From Sipunculus nudus (lineage: Eukaryota; Annelida; Sipuncula; Golfingiida; Sipunculidae): DNA of 64,000 nt. Within the stretch, counting starts at the first letter, position 1; the number at the start of each line of letters is the position of its first letter. Under the pieces are notes generated by a model, which saw nothing but the letters and a program-made list of their open reading frames with translations, ran no database searches and had not been told where the DNA came from. The stretch spans positions 53,369,659 through 53,433,658 of the forward strand of contig CM049313.1 of assembly GCA_026874595.1 (NCBI GenBank), written 5' to 3'. The position numbers and the translations under genes are program-made. Shown piece by piece: positions 12,107 through 23,559 of the stretch.

Positions 12107-13980
12107 ATTATATCCTGGTCCACACACCAGAATACCACAGAGTTGTTTATTTCCTAGTCTACACAGCTAGCAACCACTGCATCGTTAATAACCTGATCAA
12201 CAAAGTGCATACCGCGACTTAATTATATCCTGGTCCACACACCAGAATACCACAGTGTTGTTTATATCCCGGTCTACACAGCTAGAAACCGCTGCACCGT
12301 TTATAACCTGATCAACACAGTGCAAACCGCAATATAATTATAACCTGGTCTACACACCAGAATACCACAGTGTTGTTTATATCCCGGTTTAAACAGCTAG
12401 AAACCACAGCGTCGTTTATATCCTGATCAACAAAGTGAAAACCGCAACTTAATTATATCCTGGTCCACACACTAGAATACCACAGTGTTGTTCATATCCC
12501 AGTCTACACATCTCAAAAACGCTGCATCGTTTATAACTTGATCAACACAGTGAAAACCGCAATTTAATTATAACCTGATCCACGCACCAGAATACCACAG
12601 CGTCCTTTATATCCCGGTCTACACAGCCAGAAACCACAGCGTCGTTTATAACCTGATCAACAAAGTGAAAACCGCAACTTAATTATATCCTATTCCACAC
12701 ACCAGAATACAACACTGTTGTTTATTTCCCGATCAACACACCTAGAAACCGCAGTGTCGTTTATATAACCTGATCAACACAGTGAAAACCGCAATTTAAT
12801 TGTAATCTGGTCTACACACCAGAATACCACAATGTTGTTTATATCCTAGTCTACAGAGCCAGAAACCGCCGCATCGTTTATAACCCGATCAGCACAATGA
12901 AAACCGCAACTTAATTATATCCTGGTCCACACACCAGAATACCACAGTGTTGTTTATATCCCGGTCTACACAGCTAGAAACCGCTGCATCGTTTATAACC
13001 TGATCAACACAGTGCAAACCGCAATATAATTATAACCTGGTCTACACACCAGAATACCACAGTGTTGTTTATATCCCGGTCTAAACAGCTAGAAACCACA
13101 GCGTCGTTTATAACCTGATCAACAAAGTGAAAACCGCAACTTAATTATATCCTATTCCACACACCAGAATACAACACTGTTGTTTATTTCCCAATCAACA
13201 CACCTAGAAACCGCAGTGTCGTTTATATAACCTGATCAACACAGTGAAAACCGCAATTTAATTATAATCTGGTCTACACACCAGAATACCACAATGTTGT
13301 TTATATCCTAGTCTACAGAGCCAGAAACCGCCGCATCGTTTATAACCCGATCAGCACAGTGAAAACCGCAACTTATTTATATCCTGGTCCACACACCAGA
13401 ATACCACAGTGTTGTTTATATCCGAGTCTACACAGCTAGAAACCGCCGCATCCTTTATAACCTGATCAACAAAGTGAAAACCGCAACTTAATTATAACCT
13501 GGACTACACACCAGAATACCACAGTGCTGTTTATATCCCGGTCTACACAGCTAGAAACCGCTGCATCGTTTATAACCTGATCAACACAGTGCATACCGCA
13601 ACTTAATTATATCCTGGTCCACACTACAGAATACCACAGTGTTGTTTATATCCCGGTCTACACAGCTAGAAACCGCTGCATCGTTTATAACCTGATCAAC
13701 ACAGTGCAAACCGCAATTTAATTATAATCTGGTCTATACACCAGAATACCACAGTTTTACACACCAGAATACCAAAATGTTGTTTATTTCCCAGTCTACA
13801 CAGCTAGAAACCACTGCATCGTTTATAATCTGATCAACAGAGTGAAAACCGCAATTTAATTATATCCTGGTCCACACACCAGAATACCAGAATGTTGTTT
13901 ATATACTTATCTACACAGCCAGAAACCGCCGCATCGTTTATAACCAGATAAACACAGTGAAAACCGCAACTTAATTATAT
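12107..13980 (+). repeat. Higher-order satellite block B, copy 2
   Basis: Follows block B copy 1 in register. The interrupted short unit recurs at about 12001 and 13753, a spacing of 1752 bp. That is one 115-bp unit less than 1867, so one trimer was lost here. A third, more diverged copy of parts of block B lies at about 14.7-16.1 kb (offset about 2556 bp from copy 2). Confidence 0.7.
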
Positions 13981-16479
13981 CCTGGTCCACACACCAGAAT
14001 ACCACAGTGTTGTTTATTTCCTAGTCTACACAGCTAGAAACCACTGCATCGTTTATAACCTGATCCACAAAGTGGAAACCGCAACTTAATTATATCCTCG
14101 TTTACACACCAGAATACCACAGGGTTGTTTATATCCCGGTCTAAACAGCTAGAAATCTCAGCGACGTTTATAACCTGATCAACAAATTGAAAACCGCAAC
14201 TTAATTATAACCTGGTCTACAAACCAAAAAACCACAGTGTTGTTTATATCCCGGTCTAAACAGCCAGAAACCGCCACATCGTTTATAACCTGATCAACAA
14301 AGTGAAAACCGCAATTTAATTATAACATGGTCTACACCCCAGAATACCACAGTGTTGTTTATATCCCAGTCTACACAGCCAGAAACCGCCGCATCGTTTA
14401 TAACCTGATCAACACAGTGAAAACCGCAATTTAATTATATCCTGGTCCACACACCAGAATACCACAATGTTGTTTAAACCCCAGTCTACACAGTTAGAAA
14501 CCGCTGCATCGTTTATAACCTGATCAACACAGTACAAACCTCAATTTAATAATAACCTGGTCTACACACCAGAATACCACAGTGTTGTTTATATCCCAGT
14601 CTACACAGCTAGATACCGCCGCATCGTTTATAACCCGATCAACAAAGTGAAAACCGCAATTTAATTATAACCTGGTCTACACACCAGAATACCACAGTGT
14701 TGTTTATATCCCGATCAACACACCTAGAAACCGCAGTGTCGTTTATAACCTGATCAACAAAGTGCATACCGCTACTTAATGATATCCTGGTCCACACACC
14801 AGAATACCACAGTGTTGTTTATATCCCGGTCTACACAGCTAGAAACCGCTGCATCGTTTATAACCTGATCAACACAGTGCAAACCGCAATATAATTATAA
14901 CCTGGTCTACACACCAGAATACCACAGTGTTGTTTATATCCCGGTCTACACAGCTAGTACCACAGCGTCGTTTATATCCTGATCAACAAAGTGAAAACCG
15001 CAACTTAATTATATCCTGGTCCACACACTAGAATACCACAGTGTTGTTCATATCCCAGTCTACACATTTCAAAAACGCTGCATCGATTATAACTTGATCA
15101 ACACAGTGAAAACCGCAATTTAATTATAACCTGATCCACGCACCAGAATACCACAGCGTCGTTTATATCCCGGTCTACACAGCCAGAAACCACAGCGTCG
15201 TTTATAACCTGATCAACAAAGTGAAAACCGCAACTTAATTATATCCTATTCCACACACAAGAATACAACACTGTTGTTTATTTCCCGATCAACACACCTA
15301 GAAACCGCAGTGTCGTTTATATAACCTGATCAACACAGTGAAAACCGCAATTTAATTATAATCTGGTCTCACACCAGAATACCACAATGTTGTTTATATC
15401 CTAGTCTACAGAGCCAGAAACCGCCGCATCGTTTATAACCCGATCAGCACAATGAAAACCGCAACTTAATTATATCCTGGTCCACACACCAGAATACCAC
15501 AGTGTTGTTTATATCCTAGTCTACACAGCTAGAAACTGTCGCATCGTTTATAACCTGATCAACAAAGTGAAAACCGCAACTTAATTATAACCTGGTCTAC
15601 ACACCAAAATACCACAGTGTTGTTTAAATACCGATCAACACACCTCGAAACCGCAGTGTCGTTTATATAACCCGATCAACACAGTGAAAACCGCAACTTA
15701 ATTACAACTGGTCCACACACCAGAATACCACAGCGTCGTTTATATCCCGGTCTACACAGCCAGAAACCACAGCGTCGTTTATAACCTGATCAACAAAGTG
15801 AAAACCGCAACTTAATTATATCCTATTCCACACACCAGAATACAACACTGTTGTTTATATCCTAGTCTACACAGCTAGAAACCGCTGCATCGTTTATAAC
15901 CTGATCAACACAGTGCAAACCGCAATATAATTATAACCTGGTCTACACAGCAGAATACCACAGTGCTGTTTATATCCCGGTCTACACAGCTAGAAACCGC
16001 TGCATCGTTTATAACCTTATCAACACAGTGCAAACCGCAATATAATTATAACCTGGTCTACACAGCAGAATACCAGAGTGTTGTTTATATCCCGGTCTAA
16101 ACAGCTAGAAACCACAGCGTCATTTATAACCTGATCAACAAAGTGAAAACCGCAACTTAATTATATACTGGTCCACACACCAGAATACCACAGTATTGTT
16201 TATATCCCCTTCTAAACAGCTAGAAACCACTGCATCGTTTATAACCTGATCAACACAGTGAAAACCGCAATTTAGTTATATCCTGGTCCACACACCAGAA
16301 TACCACAATACGTGTTGTTTATATCCCAGTCTACACAGCTAGAAACCGACGCATCGTTTATGACCTGATCAACAAAGTGAAAACCGCAACTTAATTATAT
16401 CCTGGTCCACACACCAGAATACCACAGTTTTGTTTATATCCTAGTCTACATAGCTAGAAACCACAGCGTCTTTTATAAC

Positions 16480-16752
16480 ACGACACTAACAGATAAACCG
16501 CAGTTTTTCTGTAACATGGTCTACACAGCAGAATACCACAGCGTAGTTTATAAACTAGTACATACAGGTGGACACCACAACGTTTTTCGGAACATGGCCC
16601 ACACAGTAGAATACCACAGCGTCGCTTATAACCGGGTTTAAACAGCTAGGAAACACAGCGTCTTTAATTATAACCCGGTTCGCACAGTGGATACTACAAC
16701 GTAGCTTATAATGGGTTCAAAACAGGTGGACACTACTTCGTATTTATTAACT
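16480..16752 (+). repeat. Diverged monomeric edge of the satellite
   Basis: The last ~270 bp keep ~38-bp periodicity (recurring ACAGNNG..., ACCACAGCGT... and TTATAA-like ends). They no longer follow the A-B-C order and are strongly diverged. The left edge (5787-5880) is similarly decayed. Old monomers at the margins with a homogenised core is the pattern known for alpha-satellite arrays. Confidence 0.7.
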
Positions 16753-16895
16753 ACAGTCTAGCTTTCACTGATGTCTCCTGTATCTTCTCTAAATTTCCCT
16801 CTTTTAGGATGGAATCGTGTAGTCATCCCCTCACCATTCACTTTTTTCTTTGAGCGTCTAGGGCGGGTTCCGCAGACTCTCATAAAGAATAAAGG

Positions 16896-17567
16896 CTCTT
16901 CTAAAGCAGCAACTGATTTTCACGCTGCCAGCTTTGACCGTTTATGATATATTTAGACATCAGATGGCGGTTCGTTGTCCGCTGAAAAAAAAACGTGCGT
17001 ATGATGTGACAAGCAGACAACCAGATGCTAATAAACAAACACTCGACAGGCATCCTGGCTCCGCCATTGCTGCGCTTGAAGCGCCGCTTGATGAGAGTTT
17101 ATGGTCGAATTTTAATTGCTCCCTCTGTATTCTCGCATCATCGACCGATTCGATTATGACATTATGACTGTGTTAGCGTAGCCATGTATCTGTTGTCTGC
17201 AGAACTGAAACCAGCCAGCTAGGTGTGCACGCAGCCTTTGTTGTTACGTTTCTTTTGAACTACAACTCACCGGCCGGGCATCCCATGTGCCCAAGGCCCT
17301 AAACAAACCACCTCTGGGGCAATTCTCTCTGAGCCTGTGGCCTGTTCAGACGGTTACCGGGGCGATAAGCTGTCACTCCAAACGACATTAACATGATTGA
17401 CTCCGTGTATTCCTCACTTGGCTGTGTCTTCCAGCACAAAGTCTCATTTGATTTGACAAAATACATTGCTCCCCTCTGGTGTAGCAATTCAGGATACGGG
17501 GTCATAACAAACAGCGCTTACGATATAGGGAGTAGGCCTATAGTTAAAGCGCTGTGTAAAGAGCGTA
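16896..17567 (+). mobile_element. Non-autonomous DNA element, copy 1
   Basis: Homologous to 24274-24745 and, inverted, to 40042-40225. The shared end is the reverse complement of TACGCTCTTTACACAGCG. Inside that end is a hairpin in which ACAGCGCTT pairs with AAGCGCTGT across a ~27-base loop. This copy has about 230 bp (near 17060-17290) absent from copy 2. The open frames at 16934-17167 and 17299-17593 lie inside it and are not gene evidence. The left boundary is uncertain and no target duplication was found. Confidence 0.65.
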
Positions 17568-17858
17568 AAGCCTGGTTAACACAGACCAAGTAGTTAAGCC
17601 GTCATCTTCACTGCTGGAACGTGTCAAAAGGACGGTCTGATTATGTTTTATTAAGCTCACAGATAACTCCTGGATGATACTATGCCCCAAAGGTCCAATA
17701 TGTAGCATTAATTATTGCACAAGAACACTCGCACTGTCATAATATATAAAGGTTAAGATAATTAATTAGATCTACCAAGAAATGTTTACTTTCAATGGGT
17801 AAAGGACGGTGTATTAATACTACTAAACGCAGCCGCTTTTCCGATAATCTTATCATTG

Positions 17859-17865
17859 TATAAAT
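17859..17865 (+). promoter_or_regulatory. Candidate TATA box of the mucin-like gene
   Basis: TATAAAT lies 108 bp upstream of the proposed start codon at 17967. An initiator-like ACAGTTG lies near 17884, about 25 bp downstream, which is the usual spacing. Position and match are seen in the sequence; promoter activity is inference, and such AT-rich words are common here. Confidence 0.35.
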
Positions 17866-17966
17866 CGGGGAACCCGGTGACGACAGTTGTTTCGCTGTTA
17901 GAATCATACACTGGCTGGCATAACATAAATGTAAATGACTTGGATCATTTGTTAATTCAGAGGAAA

Positions 17967-17980
17967 ATGTGGTGTTTAAG
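17967..17980 (+). CDS. Mucin-like membrane protein, coding exon 1 (14 nt)
   Basis: ATG TGG TGT TTA AG is followed directly by a near-perfect donor, GTAAGT at 17981. It encodes M-W-C-L and two bases of an Arg codon, so the intron is phase 2. The choice rests on fit. The next proposed exon starts in phase 2, and the two with the start of exon 3 make a textbook signal peptide (25 residues, hydrophobic core GMVLVILFGWSSALA, Ala-x-Ala cleavage before Gly26). A plausible TATA box sits upstream. Alone, a 14-nt exon would not be credible; with exons 2 and 3 it is. The following intron (17981-19695) holds a (TA)n tract and a MITE. Confidence 0.6.
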
Positions 17981-18639
17981 GTAAGTTAGTTAAACTTAAA
18001 AGTAAAATAAGGAATTTAGTATTTATTTGATGAATCTCAGTGGGGACAAAGAATATAAACTAACAAGACATAGAAAGTGGGTAAAGACCGTTCAGTATTT
18101 GCGCTGTGTATGGTGTGAACCAAAAAGCACAAACTGTTTCTCATGGAAATTGTTTATCAGCAAGGTTTTGCAAAAACTGGAAATTTAATGTTTAAATTGA
18201 ATAATATCATTAGATCAAATAAAATGGAATTCCAAGTCAAAGAATGATTTTAACTAATTTTGCATGTCAATGTGCTCGGTGCATCCATAGCTTGTCCTGC
18301 TATACAGTAAAAGTTATATTGTGTAGTGATCTGACTCCTGTCTCAGTCCTCCTTCTTTTGTAATGTTTGCTCTTTTTGTATGGATAATAATTAAGGCCAC
18401 GCAAACAAATATCGTTCTACCGATTCGCCTCTCCTATTTTCCTGGATTTTTTATTTTCAAATAAAACCAGTTCCCTGGTAATTTTGCTCAAGTGGGCTAT
18501 GGCACAAATTCCCTAACAGATTCCTGAAAATTGTGGAACAGGGACCAGTGTTTAATATATACACAATTTCTTGAGTTGACATTTTTATTTTTGTTTGGGC
18601 CGCTTGTACCAGAGTTCGTTTAATAAAACATTTTTGTGT

Positions 18640-18642
<3 letters not shown>

Positions 18643-18707
<65 letters not shown>
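18643..18707. repeat. (TA)n microsatellite in intron 1
   Basis: About 64 bp of alternating TA. It generates a spurious Tyr/Ile-rich frame across 18595-18864. Confidence 0.95.
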
Positions 18708-18709
<2 letters not shown>

Positions 18710-19212
18710 AATCTGGATATATTTATATATATCCTTTATACTTAAGATATACGTGGGTTGTATGTTCATTTGCACCCTCTTTCCTATGCTTTAATATTTA
18801 CATATCGGTATATGTAGACCGATTTCATTTGTTATTCAGTATTTATCGATCGCTTGTACCTTAGATAACGTTCCGTGCATGTTACTGTCAACATCCAGCG
18901 ACCATATAACATTAATAAATCAGCCAGTCAGATTTGTTACATTAGTTAAAGATTAACAAATATTGGGTGAAACTTTACCGGATAAACCTCAGATAAATTT
19001 ATAGTACTCAGAGTAGTTCTTATCATAATTCTAAGTCTCAAGTAAGATTTTAAATCTGATTCCGACTTCAAGGTAGTATTTAAAGAAAACAGAGAGGATT
19101 TACTTTTTTCTATTCTACGGATTTGCTGAGGCTGCGATTGGTCGGAGAAAGAACAGAATTATGTTCACGAATCAATTACATGAACATTAAATTGTACTGG
19201 ATGCATTAAGGT

Positions 19213-19516
19213 GGCATTCCATAAGTGCTTAAGCAGTACGCATACGGCACATATGCGTATACAACAAGTATCGATCGCTCGATCGCATACGCATGGTAAC
19301 GGACGGGGAAACTCGAAACCTTGGAGTCAGTGATAAGGTATTCCTGATACAGACCCCTTCTCTACTCATGCAACTCTGTACTCTATAGCTCCGATTTTTC
19401 TGCATACGTACCGCATATTTATCCTATTAATGGAATCCCACGCGTCCTTTAACTAGCTGCATATACGCTTACGTAATGTACACGCATATGTACCACAAAC
19501 GCATATATGGAATGCT
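19213..19516. mobile_element. MITE-like element with imperfect terminal inverted repeats
   Basis: The left end GGCATTCCATA is the inverted counterpart of TATGGAATGCT at the right end (one mismatch in 11). The ~300-bp interior is rich in ATGCGTA/TACGCAT words and contains the palindromic stretch CGATCGCTCGATCG. There is no coding capacity. It lies within intron 1 of the mucin-like gene. No clear target duplication was identified, so the superfamily is unassigned. Confidence 0.55.
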
Positions 19517-19695
19517 AGCTTGATACAGCATATAGATGAAGTACATATCAAGCTTCCTAAACACTGTATATACCCTTATATGTATCTTGTGTATTAAATA
19601 AGACATAAACTAAGTTATCATAATGTTATGCATGCAATATGTAATAGAAAGCGTACTTACTATATATATATATATATCTTTGACCTAATTTGTAG

Positions 19696-19736
19696 ATACG
19701 CTGTGCCTCAAGGAATGGTACTGGTTATCCTTTTCG
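19696..19736 (+). CDS. Mucin-like membrane protein, coding exon 2 (41 nt)
   Basis: The acceptor ...CTTTGACCTAATTTGTAG precedes the exon and the donor GTAAGAT follows it. It enters in phase 2 (one base completing Arg5) and leaves in phase 1. It encodes YAVPQGMVLVILF, which is the hydrophobic core of the signal peptide. Exon 3 completes it with G-W-S-S-A-L-A and the cleavage site. The phase agreement on both sides and the exact reconstruction of a signal peptide are the evidence. There is no homology claim. The exon is too short to appear as an ORF. Confidence 0.65.
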
Positions 19737-20816
19737 GTAAGATATTTTCTATTAAATGAATCTGATATGATATAGATCTCTTACAGAATAAGATGATAAT
19801 AAAATTTTCTAAACGTGTGATTTTTTATTAATTCTCTATGAAATGTAAGGCAGTGGTGTATAGTCAAAACCCTGTGCAGAATAAGCTTGAGATTAAAGCT
19901 AGGCCGTAGAACTCTTATTACATGTTTCTACAGGCATATTTGCATATCGAGAAATATCTAGTGAGATGATTTGTTGTCTCCGGCTGTTTATGAATAATTT
20001 CGATTCTATTCTAAGATATCGATTCTATTTTTTCCGATTCGAGTCAGAACTGTTTTCTGTCTATTATTGTCAAAACCATCGATTATCTCGTCTTTTCTAA
20101 TATATATATGTATAAATTGCCATCAAATCATATTCATCATCTGACCTTGATAGATATACCAGGTCTATTTTTCGAGGCAGCGCAAATGTTAATCACATAT
20201 ATAGTCAATATTTACAACTTAAACTACTTGTTTATTTTGATTATAATAGTTCACCTGAGATGATCCATATTTAAACACATTATACTTTTGTTATCTATTC
20301 TGATTAACAAAATGCTGTTGGGAAAGCATGAGTCTTTTCAGGAAATTCAATGTGCCATGAACGATGATATTATTGATAGGTTCTGTCAAATAAACGTTTT
20401 GGTATTCCGAAAGTTTCGTTATAGGCTTCCTGATATTATCATTTCGATACAACGTTAAATAAAATTCGTTATTAGGGGAAATAGGCAGCGTTTTATCAAA
20501 AGTCATCCAACTATGATTTGAAGATTTTTGCCATTTGATCTGTTATTCGGCATTTAACTTTGCCGACACACGTTCCCTCACCACCAAACCCTCTCCGAAG
20601 GTAGATGTCCGCCTGGACGCAGTCCTCAGAGTAATTTCCTGTCGCATCCCTGTGACCTTATCGAAATCTGATAAGTTTAGTTCTAAATAATTCCCGAAAC
20701 CTCTTTTGTGGACACACTAAATCACGGATGTTAAAGGATAATTTATGGATATTCCGTTAGTGCAGTTAAATAGTACAGGTACAGTTAATTCTTCTATTCC
20801 CTTTTATTCTTTTAAG

Positions 20817-22385
20817 GATGGTCGTCTGCGTTGGCAGGGAACGGTTTTGAGGCATATCAGGAAATGTCATCTCTGAAATATAAAAGAGCGATAAAACCCC
20901 ATGGTATCAAAATCAGATCAAAACTTGACACCAAATTCTCGACCACCATTCAACAAACCACCACGACTGGTGCCTCTACAACCACGTCTAGCAATACTAC
21001 AATTGGTAATACCAACATTGAACCTACCACTACGACCAGTGCTGCGATTACCACGGCTGGCGGTATTACAAAAGGTACTACCACCATTCAACACACCACC
21101 ACGACCGGTGCTGCTATAACCACATCTAGCAGTACTACAAAAGGTACTATCACAATTCCACCAACCAACACGACAACTGCAGCTATAACCACGTCTAGCA
21201 GTACTGCAAAAGGGACTACCGCCATTCAACCAACCACCACGACCGGTGCTGCTATAACCACGTCTAGCAGTACTACAAAAGGTACTACCACCATTCAACC
21301 AACCACCACGACCGGTGCTGCTATAACCACGTCTAGCAGTACAACAAAAGCGACTACTGTCATTCAACCAACCACCACGACCGGTGCTGCTATAACCACG
21401 TCTAGCGGTACTACAAAAATTACTACCACCATTCAACCAACCACCATGATCAGCGCTGCTATAACCAGTTCTAGCGGTACTACAAAAGGTAGTATCTCCA
21501 TTAAACCAACCACCACGACCGGTGCTGCTAAAACCACTGCTAGCGGTACTACAAAAGGTACTACTACCATCGAACCAGCCACCACGACCGGTGCTGCTAA
21601 AACCACGTCTAGCAGTACTACAAAAGGAACTACCACCATTCAACCAACCACCACGACAAGTGCTGCTATAACCTGGTCTAGCAGTACAACAAAAAATACC
21701 ACCACCATTCAACTAACTACCAGGACCAGTGCTGCTATAAGAACGTCAAGCGGTACTACAAACGGAACTACCAATATTCCACCAACCGACACGACAAGTG
21801 CTGTTATAACCACGTCTAGCAGTACTACAAAATTGACTACCACCATTCAATCAACCAACACGACAAGTGCCGTGATAACCACGTCTAGCGGTACTACAAA
21901 CGGAACTACAACCATTGAACCAGCCACTATGACAAGTGCTGCTATAACCACGTCAAGCAGTACTATAAAAACTACTACAACCATTCAACCAACCACCACG
22001 ACCGGTGCTGCTATAACCAGTTCTAGCGGTACAACAAAAGGGACTACCACCATCGAACCAACCCCCACGACAGGTGCTGCTATAACCACTGCTAGCGGTA
22101 CTACTGCACAAGATACCCCCACTGTTCAACCAATCACCAAGACCAGTTCAACCACAACCGAGAATACCGGAACTACCACAAAAGGTACCACTTCCATTCA
22201 ACCTGTCACCTCGACCAGTACAGCCACAACCACGACCACCGGAATTACAACAAATGGTATCACTTCCATTCAACCAATCACCACAACAACGACCACCGGG
22301 ACTATCAAAACAGACACCAGCACAATTCAACCAACCACCACGACCAGCAGTACTGCTCCACCTGGTGTTCAGCCACCAGACTTTA
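20817..22385 (+). CDS. Mucin-like membrane protein, exon 3: Thr/Ser-rich tandem-repeat domain
   Basis: A 1569-nt exon open throughout, bounded by ...TTTTATTCTTTTAAG and GTAAGT. It enters and leaves in phase 1, the symmetrical class typical of shuffled extracellular modules. Residues 19-25 finish the signal peptide; about 26-60 form a short basic N-terminus. From about residue 61 there are 17 recognisable copies of a 23-residue repeat (69 bp) of the type TTIQPTTTTGAAITTSSSTTKG, then degenerate Thr-rich sequence to PPGVQPPDF. Such Pro/Thr/Ser arrays are the site of dense O-glycosylation in mucins (family knowledge). The copies differ at a few positions, so the array is coding and moderately old. 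The long antisense frame at 20918-21712 is a shadow of the repeat. Read without the splice model, the frame would start only at a TTG. Confidence 0.85.
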
Positions 22386-22530
22386 GTAAGTAATTTGTTG
22401 TTACCTGATGCTGCCTTGGTTAGTTTACATTTAAATAGTGCTCAGTTCTTAGACCATACGCGCAAATTATACATTTATTCAGGAAAAGTTTCGTACCTTA
22501 CGAACCATTTAAGCATTCATATTATTCTGT

Positions 22531-22562
<32 letters not shown>

Positions 22563-22706
22563 AACTTATATTATATATCAAACAAATTTGCATCCAGCAA
22601 ATTTATTTGACTGATACAAAAATATGTCCATATCGTGTAGTGATAAATAGATGAATAACTGTCAGTGATTTCTTATCTGAACAAGATTTTTTCCCTTATT
22701 TTTAAG

Positions 22707-22828
22707 GTGGGAGGTCCGTCCATATCAAATTTGAACTTTTGTTTAGACGACGAAAAGCTCTGAACAATGAACATGTACCGTTTTTCCGCCAGGCTCAGTC
22801 TGAACGAGAATCTAACATCACACAGCAG
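22707..22828 (+). CDS. Mucin-like membrane protein, probable exon 4
   Basis: The acceptor has a strong pyrimidine tract (TTTTTTCCCTTATTTTTAAG), and the donor is CAG followed by GTATTG. The exon enters in phase 1, matching the end of exon 3, and is open for 40 codons, starting G-R-S-V-H-I-K-F-E-L-L-F and ending with N-I-T-Q-Q. The segment after the mucin repeats could be the first half of a SEA-like module, which is common there, but I cannot confirm that. It leaves in phase 0, while the next proposed exon needs phase 1. Either an unseen phase 0-to-1 exon exists or this exon is used in only some transcripts. Confidence 0.5.
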
Positions 22829-22938
22829 GTATTGTGCATGTGTTCTCTTCTGTATTTCTGTTGGTCACCTCACACCTGCTGATCATGTGTTACATGCCAA
22901 TCATACCTGTCAATTATGTCGTATCTTTTATGGAAAAA

Positions 22939-22990
<52 letters not shown>
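22939..22990. repeat. (TA)n microsatellite
   Basis: About 52 bp of alternating TA inside the mucin-gene intron. It creates Tyr/Ile runs in the overlapping frames on both strands. Confidence 0.95.
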
Positions 22991-22998
<8 letters not shown>

Positions 22999-23559
22999 TT
23001 GTAAAGCGTAAAATCCATGATGATATATACCCTGAAACGATGTTTCATAACTATAATACAACCAGCAATCATTAAACATATTATTATAAGAATATGAAAT
23101 TAAATTGCAATTGGCTAACATATTACAATCAGAAGGCAACAGTATTAAATGAAACATATCAAAATCAATATTTCAATTACCTATTAAAACTATCATTATA
23201 AAACAAAAATGTCTAAATAGATATATATTAGCTCGTCACAAAGCGGCTGGAAAGTAGAAGTGTGGAATGATAGATAAGAGATCCGGTCCTGGTCCGGTCC
23301 ATTGTGGGCGATCTGATCCAGTAGGTCCATTAAAAAAGTAATTAAAAATAAAACAAAATAAATTTTTAGTTTTTTTCTTCTGCCTTTATTCTACATAGTG
23401 TTTCATTAAATCTATCCGTTCAAATATTAATTAATACCAAAGATTATATGCACAGCAAACTGTGCAATAAATGTAATACAAGCTGCACCTGTGGAAAATC
23501 CACAGTTCTCTAAGATTTACAATTTTGTATTGAGCTGGTAAGGACTGAATGTTGCATAT

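Larger units (their letters stand above)
5787..16752 (+). repeat. Hierarchical satellite array (38-bp monomer, 115-bp trimer, ~1.86-kb higher-order blocks)
   Basis: About 11 kb consists of roughly 95 head-to-tail 115-bp units. Each unit has three related submonomers. A (39 bp) starts CCTGGTCTACACACCAGAA. B (39 bp) starts CCCGGTCTACACAGCTAGAA. C (37 bp) starts CCTGATCAACACAGTGAAAA. All three end in TTTATA or TTATAA, so they descend from one ~38-bp ancestor. Landmarks repeat at a third scale: 'GAAACTGCAGCGTCG' at 5881, 7746 and 9609, and 'TTCCCGATCAACACACC' at 10859 and 12726. There is no coding capacity; the 73-residue frames at 5943 and 7808 are the same repeat read through. The size and organisation suit a heterochromatic or centromeric-type satellite, but function is unknown. 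Confidence 0.95.

Noticed and set aside
5787-16752. CRISPR-like array of regularly spaced repeats
   Set aside because: The sequence between repeats is itself repeated, not unique spacers; units are contiguous and the context is a eukaryotic genome.
16934-17593. Small frames downstream of the satellite as genes
   Set aside because: They lie inside a non-autonomous DNA element that is present three times in the window.
20918-21712. 264-codon minus-strand Gly/Cys/Ser-rich frame
   Set aside because: Antisense shadow of the 69-bp mucin repeat; the sense strand has the splice signals and domain context.
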